Below are positions 6,513 to 15,095 of a stretch of 64,000 bases of DNA, piece after piece; position 1 is the first letter of the stretch, and each line of letters opens with the position of its first letter. The notes beneath the pieces are model-generated. The model had not been told where the DNA came from. It saw nothing but the letters and a program-made list of their open reading frames with translations, and did no database searches. The stretch is from positions 94,710 to 158,709 of the forward strand of contig URSS01000003.1 of assembly GCA_900550545.1 (NCBI GenBank), read 5' to 3'. Both the position numbers and the translations under genes were made by a program. This stretch comes from an uncultured Lachnobacterium sp. (lineage in GTDB: Bacteria; Bacillota; Clostridia; Lachnospirales; Lachnospiraceae).

Positions 6513-9035
6513 ATGAGGCAGAATTTGAAAAAAATGATTGCATTTGTATGTGCGGTTGCAATGATGATTACGCTTGTTCCGGTAAATGCCGAGGCAGCGA
6601 CAAAGAAGGTAGCTTTTTCCAAAAGTTATACCGCTTTGTACGAGAATGATACGAATAAGGGGGTGTATACGTATACGGTCAAAAATTTGATCAAGGGACA
6701 GAAGGTAAAGTGGTCCATTTCCGGAACCGGTAAGCGTTATGCAAAGTTGTCAAAGAAGACAACAAGTGTGTCGGGAACGACTTCTTCTAATAAGCTGACA
6801 ATCCGTACAAAGAAGAAAACCGCAGCCAAGAACAAGACGGTGATCGTGACTGCTAAAATCTACAACAAGAATGGAAAGTTACAGAATACATTAGTGGCAA
6901 AAATAGCAAAGATCAAAGTATTCCCTACAAAGATTCAGATTGCAGGAGATGCTGCTTTCCAGACAGAATTTTTAATTGGAAAGACCTACCAATTTCAGTT
7001 TAAAATAACGCCGGTGAATGCCACAAGCACAAATGTGTGGTCAGCCACAGATGAGACAGGGGCACAGGTTTCGCAGATGACAAGAAGTGGTGCATTTACC
7101 CCTGTCAAAGAAGGTACCTATACAATCTGTGTACAGGCGAAAAATGGAAGTAAGGTTGTAAAAACAGCAAAGAAAACAATCAAGGTCGGAATGACAATGA
7201 CCGACGCGAAGCAGACAGCCGTAAAGAAAATCGTGGCAGAATATTCAAGTTCTGCAAAGAATGTTGTCACAAAAGACAGTTTTCAGGTCAAAAATGCTGC
7301 AGGTGCGAAAAACGATGTAAAATCCATTGAATTTTCTGCGGATGGAAAAGAAGTTACTTTGAACTTATATGAAAATCTGAAGGATGAGAAGGAATATATA
7401 GTAACGGATGGCAAGATGTCTTACAATTTTACTGCACATATCGGACAGCCGGTAAGTCTGAAAATTCTGACAACACAAGTGACAGCGGAGAGGGAGACAC
7501 CGATTGTTTACGCACTGTATGATTCCTATGGTATTGATGTATTGGATGCATATCCGGGAACGGTGGAGTATGACTGCAAGATTACCAATGGATATCTCAC
7601 GGATCAGAATAAAATCTTTATGAAAACAGTCGGAGATACTGGCATTATTAATCTGACATATACTAATAAAGAGGACAGCAAACTTGTGCTCAAGGATACA
7701 GCGACAGTGGTATGTGTTGTAGCTAATGCGGCAGAAGACACCAATTTTACATTGACGACATCGGAAAAAGCACCGGATTATGGTGTGGCTTCTTATAAAG
7801 ATAATCATAAGGTCGCATCCGACAGTAATTATTATGCACATTTCCGTGCACTCGATGAAGACAAGAACGAAATCAAATATGATACGGTAAGTTTTGAATC
7901 ATCGGATCCGGATACATTGCTGATCAATAATGAGAGCAATGGGATTGCAAAGGTTACTGCGGTAAAGAGTGGTAGTGTTCGTATTATTGTTACAGCAACC
8001 AATGGGAAGCAGGAATATACTTACACCTATGAAGTGACTGTTGCAGAACCAGCATATTTAAAAAATGTAAAATTAGATCAGAACACACTGGTGTTATCCA
8101 ACCGTTATGTTACAGGATACAAGGGTTATATCAATGTCGAGGCGACAGACCAGTATGGGGATGATTTCGCATTGAATGATGAATCGGTACAGATTACAGG
8201 AACGAATGCCTATGCTGTAAAATATGATGAGATCAATGATCGCATTATTGTGGATCCTTCGCTGATGGCCGCAGGTACATATAGCTATACCGTGACAATG
8301 ACAGTAGGAACACACAAGGCGACGACAGGATTTAATGTTGTTGTTCAGACACCGCCGGAAAATGGTGCGGTAACTTACAAAATCGACATGGATCAGCCGG
8401 TTGTTGATATGGCATTGAAAGGAAACGAGAAAGATATTGCAAATGCTAAGACAGTAAATATCCGTCTGGCACAGTACAAGGGCGGGATGTTCTATGATTA
8501 TGTGTATATTCAGTCTGCTACGATAAGAAAGGGAGATTTGTATTACACGACAGATCTGACAAAGAATGGAACTGCTGCAGCTGGAAGTATTGTTTCCGGA
8601 ACGACGATTCCGGTTACAACTGTTTCTTTAAATAAAAACATAGTGACAAAGGCACAGACGGGTGTGTATGCAATTGAGTTGAAGTTTTATGCAGGAAGTA
8701 ATACGACAGGATTGTCTACGGTAAATGGATACCTTGAAGTTACCGACAGTCAGACATCACCGGAAGTTGCTGTGGAACACACGACAGCATCGGTATCCTG
8801 TACGACAGCTTTGGATCTTGCAAAAAATTGTCTGAGTGTCAAGGGTGCGAGCGGTGATATTGTAGAGTGTGCAGTCACTGGCACCAATACATCAGGTTCA
8901 GCATATAAGCTTGCAACGAAAGAATCAGTAAATATTAAATCCGTTACGGTACAGACAACAATGACATTAGCGGATGGAACAAAAGTAGTATCAAATTATG
9001 AGATTTCTGTGGGAAAGACATTAAAGAATTTATAA
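6513..9035 (+). CDS. Secreted multidomain Ig-like surface protein
   Basis: 840-aa exported protein. Residues 1-30 form a signal peptide (KK, then AFVCAVAMMITLVPVNAEA) with likely cleavage after AEA. The rest is a series of beta-sandwich-like repeats rich in Thr, Val, Lys and Asp. One stretch (about 145-230) resembles bacterial Ig-like BIG2 domains. Another (about 235-305, with the phrase KEVTLNLYENLKDEKEY) resembles the SbsA-type domain of S-layer proteins, and one near 515-610 starts VKLDQNTLVLS. There is no LPXTG motif, SLH domain or C-terminal membrane anchor, so it is either released or held non-covalently. ATG 6513 has GAGGAGG at a good distance; an ATG at 6492 lacks one. Function unknown; adhesion or S-layer-like structure is a guess. 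Confidence 0.8.
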   Translation: MRQNLKKMIAFVCAVAMMITLVPVNAEAATKKVAFSKSYTALYENDTNKGVYTYTVKNLIKGQKVKWSISGTGKRYAKLSKKTTSVSGTTSSNKLTIRTKKKTAAKNKTVIVTAKIYNKNGKLQNTLVAKIAKIKVFPTKIQIAGDAAFQTEFLIGKTYQFQFKITPVNATSTNVWSATDETGAQVSQMTRSGAFTPVKEGTYTICVQAKNGSKVVKTAKKTIKVGMTMTDAKQTAVKKIVAEYSSSAKNVVTKDSFQVKNAAGAKNDVKSIEFSADGKEVTLNLYENLKDEKEYIVTDGKMSYNFTAHIGQPVSLKILTTQVTAERETPIVYALYDSYGIDVLDAYPGTVEYDCKITNGYLTDQNKIFMKTVGDTGIINLTYTNKEDSKLVLKDTATVVCVVANAAEDTNFTLTTSEKAPDYGVASYKDNHKVASDSNYYAHFRALDEDKNEIKYDTVSFESSDPDTLLINNESNGIAKVTAVKSGSVRIIVTATNGKQEYTYTYEVTVAEPAYLKNVKLDQNTLVLSNRYVTGYKGYINVEATDQYGDDFALNDESVQITGTNAYAVKYDEINDRIIVDPSLMAAGTYSYTVTMTVGTHKATTGFNVVVQTPPENGAVTYKIDMDQPVVDMALKGNEKDIANAKTVNIRLAQYKGGMFYDYVYIQSATIRKGDLYYTTDLTKNGTAAAGSIVSGTTIPVTTVSLNKNIVTKAQTGVYAIELKFYAGSNTTGLSTVNGYLEVTDSQTSPEVAVEHTTASVSCTTALDLAKNCLSVKGASGDIVECAVTGTNTSGSAYKLATKESVNIKSVTVQTTMTLADGTKVVSNYEISVGKTLKNL

Positions 9036-9060
9036 GAGATATGGAATAACAGAAAAATGA

Positions 9061-9089
9061 ATGCGCGTGACGGAAGTCGCGCGCATTTG
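9061..9089. terminator. Bidirectional terminator between convergent genes
   Basis: An 11-bp GC-rich stem (9061-9071 with 9076-9086) with loop GGAA, a T-rich run on the right (TTTGTGTTATTT) and an A-rich run on the left. It lies between the surface-protein gene and aroC, which converge, so it can serve both. Confidence 0.85.
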
Positions 9090-9091
9090 TG

Positions 9092-10189
9092 TTATTTGTA
9101 GAACTCAATAATACGATCAAGTCTTGCTGTCATATTGGAAAGTAAGGCATCTAATATTGTGATGGCAGCCATTGTTTCCACAACGACAACCGCACGTGGA
9201 ACAATGATCGGATCATGCCGGCCTTTGATGCTGATCTCAATATCCTCACCGGATTTATTTACCGTATGCTGTGTTGCAGCGATGGATGGTGTAGGTTTTA
9301 CAGCAGCGCGGAAAATAAGTGGAGAACCGTCGCTCATACCACCGAGTGTTCCACCGGAATGATTGGTGGCTTTTGTAATTTTGTTGCCGTCCATAACGAA
9401 AGCATCATTGTTTGTAAGTCCGGTAGATGTTGCAACGGAGAATCCATCTCCGATTTCAAATCCCTTTACTGCACCGATGGAAAGAATTGCCTTGGCAAGA
9501 TTGGCATCCAGTTTTTCAAAAACAGGATCACCAAGGCCAATTGGAAGACCATTGACAATACATTCAATGATACCGCCGGACGAATTTGTATCGTTCAGGC
9601 ATTTTTCCAAATAAGCGGCTGCTTCTTCGGCTGCTTTGGTATCCGGCATATATAAGGCATTGTCATTGACAACGGAAGCATCGAAACGAGTGGCATCCAC
9701 GGAAACAGGGCCGATGGATTTGCTGTATGCAAAACAGGTAATGCCCATCTGTTCCAGAACTTTTGCTGCGACAGCACCTCCGGCAACGCGACCGATTGTT
9801 TCACGACCGGAGGAACGTCCGCCTCCGCGATAATCGCGAAAACCATATTTTACATCAAAACCAAGATCGGCATGGCCGGGGCGATAGTAGGAGGCAATCT
9901 CACTGTAATCTTTCGAATGCTGATCCTTGTTCCATACCATCATGGAAATTGGTGTACCAGTTGTTTTCCCTTCAAAAATACCGGAAAGAATTTCCACAGT
10001 ATCGGACTCGTTTCGCTGGGTTGTAAATTTGGACTGTCCCGGCTTTCTGCGATCAAGATATTTTTGAATATCTTCCTCACAAAGCTGCAGTCCGGCAGGG
10101 CAGCCATCCACAACAACACCGATTCCTTTGCCGTGGGATTCGCCCCATGTAGTGATTCTGAATATATTTCCAAATGAAGATCCTGCCAT
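9092..10189 (-). CDS. aroC: Chorismate synthase
   Basis: 365-aa FMN-dependent enzyme that converts EPSP to chorismate, the last shikimate-pathway step. Signatures visible: SFGNIFRITTWGESHG at the N-terminus, the second signature DYRGGGRSSGRETIGRVA near residue 120, and the late RHDPIIVPRAVVVVETM. Length is standard. GAGGAGG precedes the ATG on the minus strand. It is the only clear minus-strand gene in the window and stands alone, without other aro genes, with its own promoter. It is divergent from the GH13 gene. Confidence 0.97.
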   Translation of the reverse strand: MAGSSFGNIFRITTWGESHGKGIGVVVDGCPAGLQLCEEDIQKYLDRRKPGQSKFTTQRNESDTVEILSGIFEGKTTGTPISMMVWNKDQHSKDYSEIASYYRPGHADLGFDVKYGFRDYRGGGRSSGRETIGRVAGGAVAAKVLEQMGITCFAYSKSIGPVSVDATRFDASVVNDNALYMPDTKAAEEAAAYLEKCLNDTNSSGGIIECIVNGLPIGLGDPVFEKLDANLAKAILSIGAVKGFEIGDGFSVATSTGLTNNDAFVMDGNKITKATNHSGGTLGGMSDGSPLIFRAAVKPTPSIAATQHTVNKSGEDIEISIKGRHDPIIVPRAVVVVETMAAITILDALLSNMTARLDRIIEFYK

Positions 10190-10224
10190 AATTTCCTCCT
10201 CAGGTATAAGCGTTTTCTTACCAT

Positions 10225-10254
10225 AGTATAATGAACCTTAAGTTGAATAGTCAA
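10225..10254 (-). promoter_or_regulatory. aroC promoter
   Basis: On the minus strand TTGACT (complement of 10249-10254) and TATACT (complement of 10225-10230) are separated by 18 nt, 36 nt before the aroC start codon. Confidence 0.7.
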
Positions 10255-10307
10255 GGAACTTATGATATATTTTTTATTGGGTATATATGTAACATCTGTC
10301 CTTTGAA

Positions 10308-10430
10308 CTTGCCGAAGGCAATTTTAAATGGGCTGATGTTCAAAGATAGTGTCAAGTTTTGTATGAAAACTTGACATGTAGCGTCAGCCCATTTGCTGAA
10401 AGCAAATTTTGCATGGGCTGATGTTCAAGA
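10308..10430 (+). repeat. Structured leader repeat, copy B (before GH13 gene)
   Basis: Second copy of the element at 2265-2388. Hairpins: TTGCC/GGCAA (10309-10313 with 10317-10321); a perfect 11-bp stem 10350-10360 with 10366-10376, loop GTATG; TTTGC/GCAAA (10392-10396 with 10402-10406). An 11-bp stem CGTCAGCCCAT/ATGGGCTGATG joins 10382-10392 to 10413-10423. The tract GGGCTGATGTTCAA occurs at 10330 and 10415, so CGTCAGCCC can pair with either copy, giving two alternative folds. CTTTGAAC/GTTCAAAG (10301-10308, 10338-10345) adds an outer stem not shared with copy A. It ends just before the ribosome binding site GAGAGGAG. No U-run follows any hairpin. Confidence 0.75.
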
Positions 10431-10443
10431 GAGGAGTAACAAA

Positions 10444-12207
10444 ATGGAGTTTAATGCAGTATATCATCAGGCGAGTGACAATTATTGTTACCCGTTGAAT
10501 GAGGATGAGCTGATTATCAATATTAAGACGGGGTATGACGTAAAACGTGTTAATATTATTTTAGGAGATCCTTTTGCTGCCGGTATTTTAGGGGGCGGTG
10601 AGCATTGGGATGGAAAGAAAGAAGCGATTGTTTTTAAAAAGCGCCTCAAAAATCAGCAGTGGTGGACGACAACTGTTCGTCCGGAGTATAAGCGTCTGAA
10701 ATATTATTTTGAATTGGAAACAGACGAAGAACGCTGGTTTTACTTTGAAGATGGTTTTGTCAGCAGTGAACAGATGCAGCTGGAGGGACGAAGCAGGCAG
10801 TGTTTTGTATTTCCGTGGATGAATCCGTGTGATGTTCCACGCACACCTTCATGGGTCAATGACACGGTCTGGTATCAGATTTTTCCGGATCGTTTTTGCA
10901 ATGGAAATCATGAAAATGATCCTGTGGATGTGGTTCCGTGGAGAAATCAGGGAAGTGTTAAGAACGAGGAATGCTTCGGAGGAGATTTTGATGGAATTAT
11001 CAGCAAACTGGATTACTTGAAGAATCTGGGAATCAATGGTATCTATCTGACACCAATCAACGAATCACCGTCAAACCACAAGTATGATACAACCGATTAT
11101 ACAAAGATTGATCCGCGGTTTGGAGATGAGGAGACCTTTCGCACATTGGTAAAAGAAGCACATAACCGTGGAATCCGTGTGATGCTGGATGGTGTGTTTA
11201 ACCATTGTGGATATTATTTTAAACCATGGCAGGATGTACTTGCAAAAGGACCGGATTCTGAGTATTATGACTGGTTTATGATCAATACCTGGCCGTTGGA
11301 TTTTGAGCATGGAGCTGCAAAAAATAAGCAGTTTTATACATTCGCGTTTTTTGATAATATGCCAAAACTGAACACGAGTAATCCAGCAGTGCGCAAATAC
11401 TTTATTGATATCTGTGCAAACTGGGTAGAAGATTATGGAATCGATGGTCTGCGCCTGGATGTGGCAAATGAAGTTTCCCATCTGTTCTGCAAGGAGTTGC
11501 GCACGAGAATCAAAAGCATCAATCCGGATGTTTATATACTTGGTGAGATCTGGCATAATGCTTTGCCGTGGCTGCGCGGTGATGAATTTGATGCGGTCAT
11601 GAATTATCCGCTGGGACAGAGCATCAAAGATTTCTGGATTGACAAGAGCCTTACGAACGAAGACTTTGAATATACGATCAATCGCTGTTATACCAGCTAT
11701 ATGCAGCAGACGAATGATGTACTTTTTAATCTGCTTGATTCCCATGATACCAAGCGGCTTCGTTCGGATGTAAAAAATCTGGATGAATATTTTGCACAGA
11801 TAGCAGCATTATTTGCGATGCCGGGCAGTCCGTGTATTTATTATGGAACGGAGATAGCCCTTGAGGGAAGTTATGATCCGGACTGCAGACGATGTATGCC
11901 ATGGGATGACATCGAGGCAGGAAAGTATAAAGACCGCATGAATATCATAGCAACACTGATTGCTTTGCGGCACAAAGAACCATTATTAAAAAGCCGCAAT
12001 TTCCATTTTCCGAATGACTATGCAAAACATAAGCGTGTCATTCAGTTTCAGAAAGTGGACTGGCCGGATTGCTATGTAGAAGTGATTATCAACTGCTGTG
12101 AGGAAGATGTGGAGATTCCGATGGAGGGAGAGATTCTTCTCGGACGTCATTATATTGATTCGACACTGCTTTCCAATGGCATTTTGATACGAAAAATAAA
12201 ACGATAA
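10444..12207 (+). CDS. GH13 alpha-glycosidase (neopullulanase / cyclomaltodextrinase type)
   Basis: 587-aa glycoside hydrolase of family 13, subfamily 20 type, hydrolysing alpha-1,4 links in maltodextrins, cyclodextrins or pullulan. An N-terminal CBM34-like domain (about 1-120) precedes the barrel. Conserved regions: DGVFNHCG, GLRLDVANEV with nucleophile Asp339, ILGEIWH with acid/base Glu368, LLDSHDT with Asp435, and MPKLN, the subfamily mark. No signal peptide, so it acts on imported oligosaccharides. The start ATG 10444 is set by GAGAGGAG; the frame runs 17 codons further up into the repeat. tgt starts 14 nt after its stop, an unusual pairing. Substrate preference cannot be told from sequence. 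Confidence 0.9.
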   Translation: MEFNAVYHQASDNYCYPLNEDELIINIKTGYDVKRVNIILGDPFAAGILGGGEHWDGKKEAIVFKKRLKNQQWWTTTVRPEYKRLKYYFELETDEERWFYFEDGFVSSEQMQLEGRSRQCFVFPWMNPCDVPRTPSWVNDTVWYQIFPDRFCNGNHENDPVDVVPWRNQGSVKNEECFGGDFDGIISKLDYLKNLGINGIYLTPINESPSNHKYDTTDYTKIDPRFGDEETFRTLVKEAHNRGIRVMLDGVFNHCGYYFKPWQDVLAKGPDSEYYDWFMINTWPLDFEHGAAKNKQFYTFAFFDNMPKLNTSNPAVRKYFIDICANWVEDYGIDGLRLDVANEVSHLFCKELRTRIKSINPDVYILGEIWHNALPWLRGDEFDAVMNYPLGQSIKDFWIDKSLTNEDFEYTINRCYTSYMQQTNDVLFNLLDSHDTKRLRSDVKNLDEYFAQIAALFAMPGSPCIYYGTEIALEGSYDPDCRRCMPWDDIEAGKYKDRMNIIATLIALRHKEPLLKSRNFHFPNDYAKHKRVIQFQKVDWPDCYVEVIINCCEEDVEIPMEGEILLGRHYIDSTLLSNGILIRKIKR

Positions 12208-12221
12208 GACAGGAAAGAAAA

Positions 12222-13361
12222 ATGGCAAGTTATGAATTATTAAAACAGGAAGGCCGTGCAAAACGCGGTATCTTCCATACGGTGCATGGAGATATTCAGA
12301 CACCGGTATTTATGAATGTTGGAACAATTGGCGCAATCAAGGGTGCGGTATCCACAGAAGACTTAAAAGAAATCCACTGTCAGGTGGAATTGTCAAACAC
12401 CTATCATCTGCATGTGAGACCGGGGGACAAGTTGATCAAGGAAATCGGTGGTCTTCATAAGTTTATGGTCTGGGATCGTCCGATTCTTACTGATTCCGGC
12501 GGATTTCAGGTATTTTCGCTGGCAGGCTTGCGCAAGATTAAAGAAGAAGGTGTGTATTTTCATTCACACGTGGATGGTGCCAAAATTTTTATGGGACCGG
12601 AAGAGAGTATGCAGATTCAATCGAATCTTGGCTCTACGATTGCTATGGCTTTTGATGAATGTCCTTCGAGTGTAGCGGATCGCAGATATGTGGAAGATTC
12701 TGTCAACCGCACGGCTCGGTGGCTGGAGCGTTGCAAAAAAGAGATGCAGAGACTGAATGCATTGCCGGATACGATCAATAAGGAGCAGCTTTTGTTTGGT
12801 ATCAATCAGGGAGCAATCTATGAAGATATCCGTATTGACCATGCAAAACGCATTGCAGAGATGGATCTGGATGGCTACGCTGTGGGCGGACTTGCTGTCG
12901 GTGAGACACATGAGGAAATGTATCATATTCTGGATGAGACTGTTCCACATCTGCCGGTCAATAAACCAACTTACCTGATGGGAGTTGGTACTCCGGCAAA
13001 TATTTTGGAGGGCGTTGCCCGTGGAGTGGATTTCTTCGATTGTGTATATCCAAGCCGCAACGGACGCCATGGACATGTGTATACCAATCAGGGAAAACTG
13101 AATCTGTTTAATCAGAAATTTGAAAAAGATATGCGTCCGATTGAGGAAGGCTGCCAGTGCCCTGCATGTAGAACCTACAGTCGTGCATATATCCGACATC
13201 TTCTGAAAGCAAAAGAAATGCTTGGCATGCGTCTCTGTGTCCTTCACAATCTGTATTTCTACAATACAATGATGGAAGAAATCCGGGATGCACTCGATGA
13301 AGGAAGATTTCATTCCTACAAAGAAGAAAAATTATATGGTATGCAGCAGGGAGAACATTAA
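12222..13361 (+). CDS. tgt: tRNA-guanine transglycosylase
   Basis: 379-aa queuine/preQ1 tRNA-ribosyltransferase, exchanging G34 for preQ1 in GUN-anticodon tRNAs. Seen: ILTDSGGFQVFSL with the general-acid Asp, the substrate pocket LFGINQGA and GGLAVGE, and the nucleophile Asp in FFDCVYPSRNGRHG. Zinc ligands are CQCPAC plus the late LHNLYFY. It lies between the GH13 gene and yajC; tgt-yajC is a common bacterial pair, but secDF does not follow here. A short inverted repeat (GGGCAA/TTGCCC at 13375-13392) after the stop may be a weak terminator. Confidence 0.96.
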   Translation: MASYELLKQEGRAKRGIFHTVHGDIQTPVFMNVGTIGAIKGAVSTEDLKEIHCQVELSNTYHLHVRPGDKLIKEIGGLHKFMVWDRPILTDSGGFQVFSLAGLRKIKEEGVYFHSHVDGAKIFMGPEESMQIQSNLGSTIAMAFDECPSSVADRRYVEDSVNRTARWLERCKKEMQRLNALPDTINKEQLLFGINQGAIYEDIRIDHAKRIAEMDLDGYAVGGLAVGETHEEMYHILDETVPHLPVNKPTYLMGVGTPANILEGVARGVDFFDCVYPSRNGRHGHVYTNQGKLNLFNQKFEKDMRPIEEGCQCPACRTYSRAYIRHLLKAKEMLGMRLCVLHNLYFYNTMMEEIRDALDEGRFHSYKEEKLYGMQQGEH

Positions 13362-13386
13362 AAAAGTCTAAAATGGGCAAAAAGGC

Positions 13387-13415
13387 TTGCCCTTAGGCGA
13401 TAATTTGTGTAGAAT
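13387..13415 (+). promoter_or_regulatory. Candidate yajC promoter
   Basis: TTGCCC (13387-13392), 17-nt spacer and TAGAAT (13410-13415), about 35 nt before the yajC start. The -35 box overlaps the right arm of a small inverted repeat that ends the tgt region. Confidence 0.45.
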
Positions 13416-13450
13416 ACTCTATAGTATTTTAATATTAGGAGGAATAATTG

Positions 13451-13777
13451 ATGTACTCAATTTTAGCAAACGCAACAAACGGTGGTGCCGGCGGAATGCT
13501 TGGAATGATTCTCTGGCTTGTAATTATCTTTGCATTTATGTATTTTCTGATGATTCGTCCACAGAAAAAGGAACAGAAGAAGAAAGATCTTATGCTTTCT
13601 GAAGTAGCAGTTGGAGATACTGTTCTTACAACCGCAGGTTTTTATGGAACAATTATTGATATTGTAGATGATACAGTTATCGTGGAGTTCGGTAACAACA
13701 AGAATTGCCGTATTCCAATGCAGAAATCTTCTATCGCTGATGTAGAGAAACCAGAGTCTGCAACTGAATCAAAATAA
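13451..13777 (+). CDS. yajC: Preprotein translocase subunit YajC
   Basis: 108-aa single-pass membrane protein associated with the SecDF complex. One membrane segment (MLGMILWLVIIFAFMYFLMI) is followed at once by RPQKKEQKKK, the family's hallmark, and a small cytoplasmic domain (VGDTVLTTAGFYGTI). ATG 13451 is 8 nt after AGGAGG. Its usual partners secD/secF are not next to it; a terminator and leuB follow. Confidence 0.93.
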   Translation: MYSILANATNGGAGGMLGMILWLVIIFAFMYFLMIRPQKKEQKKKDLMLSEVAVGDTVLTTAGFYGTIIDIVDDTVIVEFGNNKNCRIPMQKSSIADVEKPESATESK

Positions 13778-13790
13778 GTATGTAGTATAA

Positions 13791-13816
13791 GGAGCTGTCG
13801 CAGGGCAGCTCCTTTT
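13791..13816 (+). terminator. Terminator after yajC
   Basis: GGAGCTG (13791-13797) pairs with CAGCTCC (13806-13812), followed by TTTT. Confidence 0.8.
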
Positions 13817-13898
13817 GTTATGTTTGGCTGGAATAGTAAAAACGTACTATTATAATTGAGAGTTATAAATTTTATAAAAAAGTAAAATATTATTTAGG

Positions 13899-13927
13899 TT
13901 GAAAAGAAAGGCACATTGCTATATAGT
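13899..13927 (+). promoter_or_regulatory. leuB-ilvD-ilvB promoter
   Basis: TTGAAA (13899-13904), 17-nt spacer, TATAGT (13922-13927), about 40 nt before leuB. A perfect 7-bp inverted repeat AATAGTA/TACTATT (13832-13838 with 13845-13851) lies about 50 nt upstream of the -35 box and might be an operator. The leader is too short for a T-box or a leader-peptide attenuator. Confidence 0.6.
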
Positions 13928-13967
13928 AATAGATAATAGACTTTTATTACAGAAAAGAGGATGAAAC

Positions 13968-15068
13968 ATGGAGTGTCAAATTGGCGTAATTTCCGGTGAT
14001 GGAATCGGACCGGAGATTGTTACAGAGGCAAAAAAAGTATTAGATCAGATTGGAAATAAATATGGTCATAAATTTCACTATACAGAGATTTTGATGGGTG
14101 GCTGTTCTATCGATGCAACAGGAGTGCCGCTTACCGACGAGGCAATTGCAGCAGCAAAAGCCAGCGATGCGGTGCTGATGGGATCCATTGGTGGTAATAC
14201 TTCCACGTCCCCATGGTATAAGCTGGCACCGAACCTTCGTCCAGAGGCAGGATTACTGAAATTACGTAAGTCACTGAATCTGTTCGCAAATCTTCGTCCG
14301 GCATACTTATATGAGGAATTGAAAGCAGCATGTCCGCTTCGTGATGATATTATCGGAACTGGTTTTGATATGATGATCATGCGTGAGCTGACAGGCGGTC
14401 TGTATTTCGGAGACCGGAAGACAGAGATGGTTGATGGTGTTGTGACAGCAACCGATACGCTTACATATAACGAAAACGAGATTCGAAGAATTGCAAAACG
14501 CGGTTTTGACATTGCAATGAAACGCCGCAAGAAAGTCACTTCTGTGGATAAGGCAAATGTGCTGGATTCTTCCAGACTCTGGAGAAAGATCGTGGAAGAG
14601 GTTGCAAAGGATTATCCGGAAGTGGAATATGAGCATATGCTCGTTGATAACTGTGCTATGCAGCTGGTAAAGGATCCAAAGCAGTTTGATGTTATTTTGA
14701 CAGAAAACATGTTTGGTGATATTTTATCAGATGAGGCATCTATGGTAACAGGATCCATCGGAATGTTATCTTCCGCCAGCTTAAATGATACAAAATTCGG
14801 ACTTTATGAGCCGAGTGGCGGATCTGCTCCTGATATTGCCGGAAAAGGAATTGCCAATCCGATTGCAACTATTTTGAGCGCAGCAATGATGCTTCGTTAT
14901 ACATTTGACCTGGACAAAGAGGCAGATGCCATCGAAGCAGCTGTTAAAAGAGTATTAAAAGAGGGCTATCGTACCATCGATATTATGCCACAGGCAGGAG
15001 AAAGCACTGATGGAATCACACAGGTCGGTACTGCACAGATGGGAGATCTTATTGCACAGTATGTGTAA
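13968..15068 (+). CDS. leuB: 3-isopropylmalate dehydrogenase
   Basis: 366-aa NAD-dependent decarboxylating dehydrogenase, third step of leucine synthesis. Seen: GDGIGPEIV at the N-terminus, LLKLRKSLNLFANLRP with substrate-binding arginines, MRELTGGLYFG, DNCAMQLV, and the NAD-site EPSGGSAPDIAGKGIANP. Length is typical. First gene of a three-gene unit with ilvD (27-nt gap) and ilvB (22-nt gap). leuA, leuC and leuD are not in the window, so leucine genes are split in this genome. Confidence 0.97.
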   Translation: MECQIGVISGDGIGPEIVTEAKKVLDQIGNKYGHKFHYTEILMGGCSIDATGVPLTDEAIAAAKASDAVLMGSIGGNTSTSPWYKLAPNLRPEAGLLKLRKSLNLFANLRPAYLYEELKAACPLRDDIIGTGFDMMIMRELTGGLYFGDRKTEMVDGVVTATDTLTYNENEIRRIAKRGFDIAMKRRKKVTSVDKANVLDSSRLWRKIVEEVAKDYPEVEYEHMLVDNCAMQLVKDPKQFDVILTENMFGDILSDEASMVTGSIGMLSSASLNDTKFGLYEPSGGSAPDIAGKGIANPIATILSAAMMLRYTFDLDKEADAIEAAVKRVLKEGYRTIDIMPQAGESTDGITQVGTAQMGDLIAQYV

Positions 15069-15095
15069 GAAGGACAGTAAAAGGAGATAAATAAA

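Noticed and set aside
9135..9655. Plus-strand frames opposite aroC
   Set aside because: They mirror a strongly conserved gene and show no protein family features.
10393..10443. 17-codon upstream extension of the GH13 enzyme
   Set aside because: It lies in the repeat element, and the ribosome binding site GAGAGGAG sets ATG 10444.
13817..13967. T-box or leader-peptide attenuator before leuB
   Set aside because: About 150 nt with no antiterminator sequence, no terminator next to the gene and no run of Leu/Val/Ile codons in a short frame.
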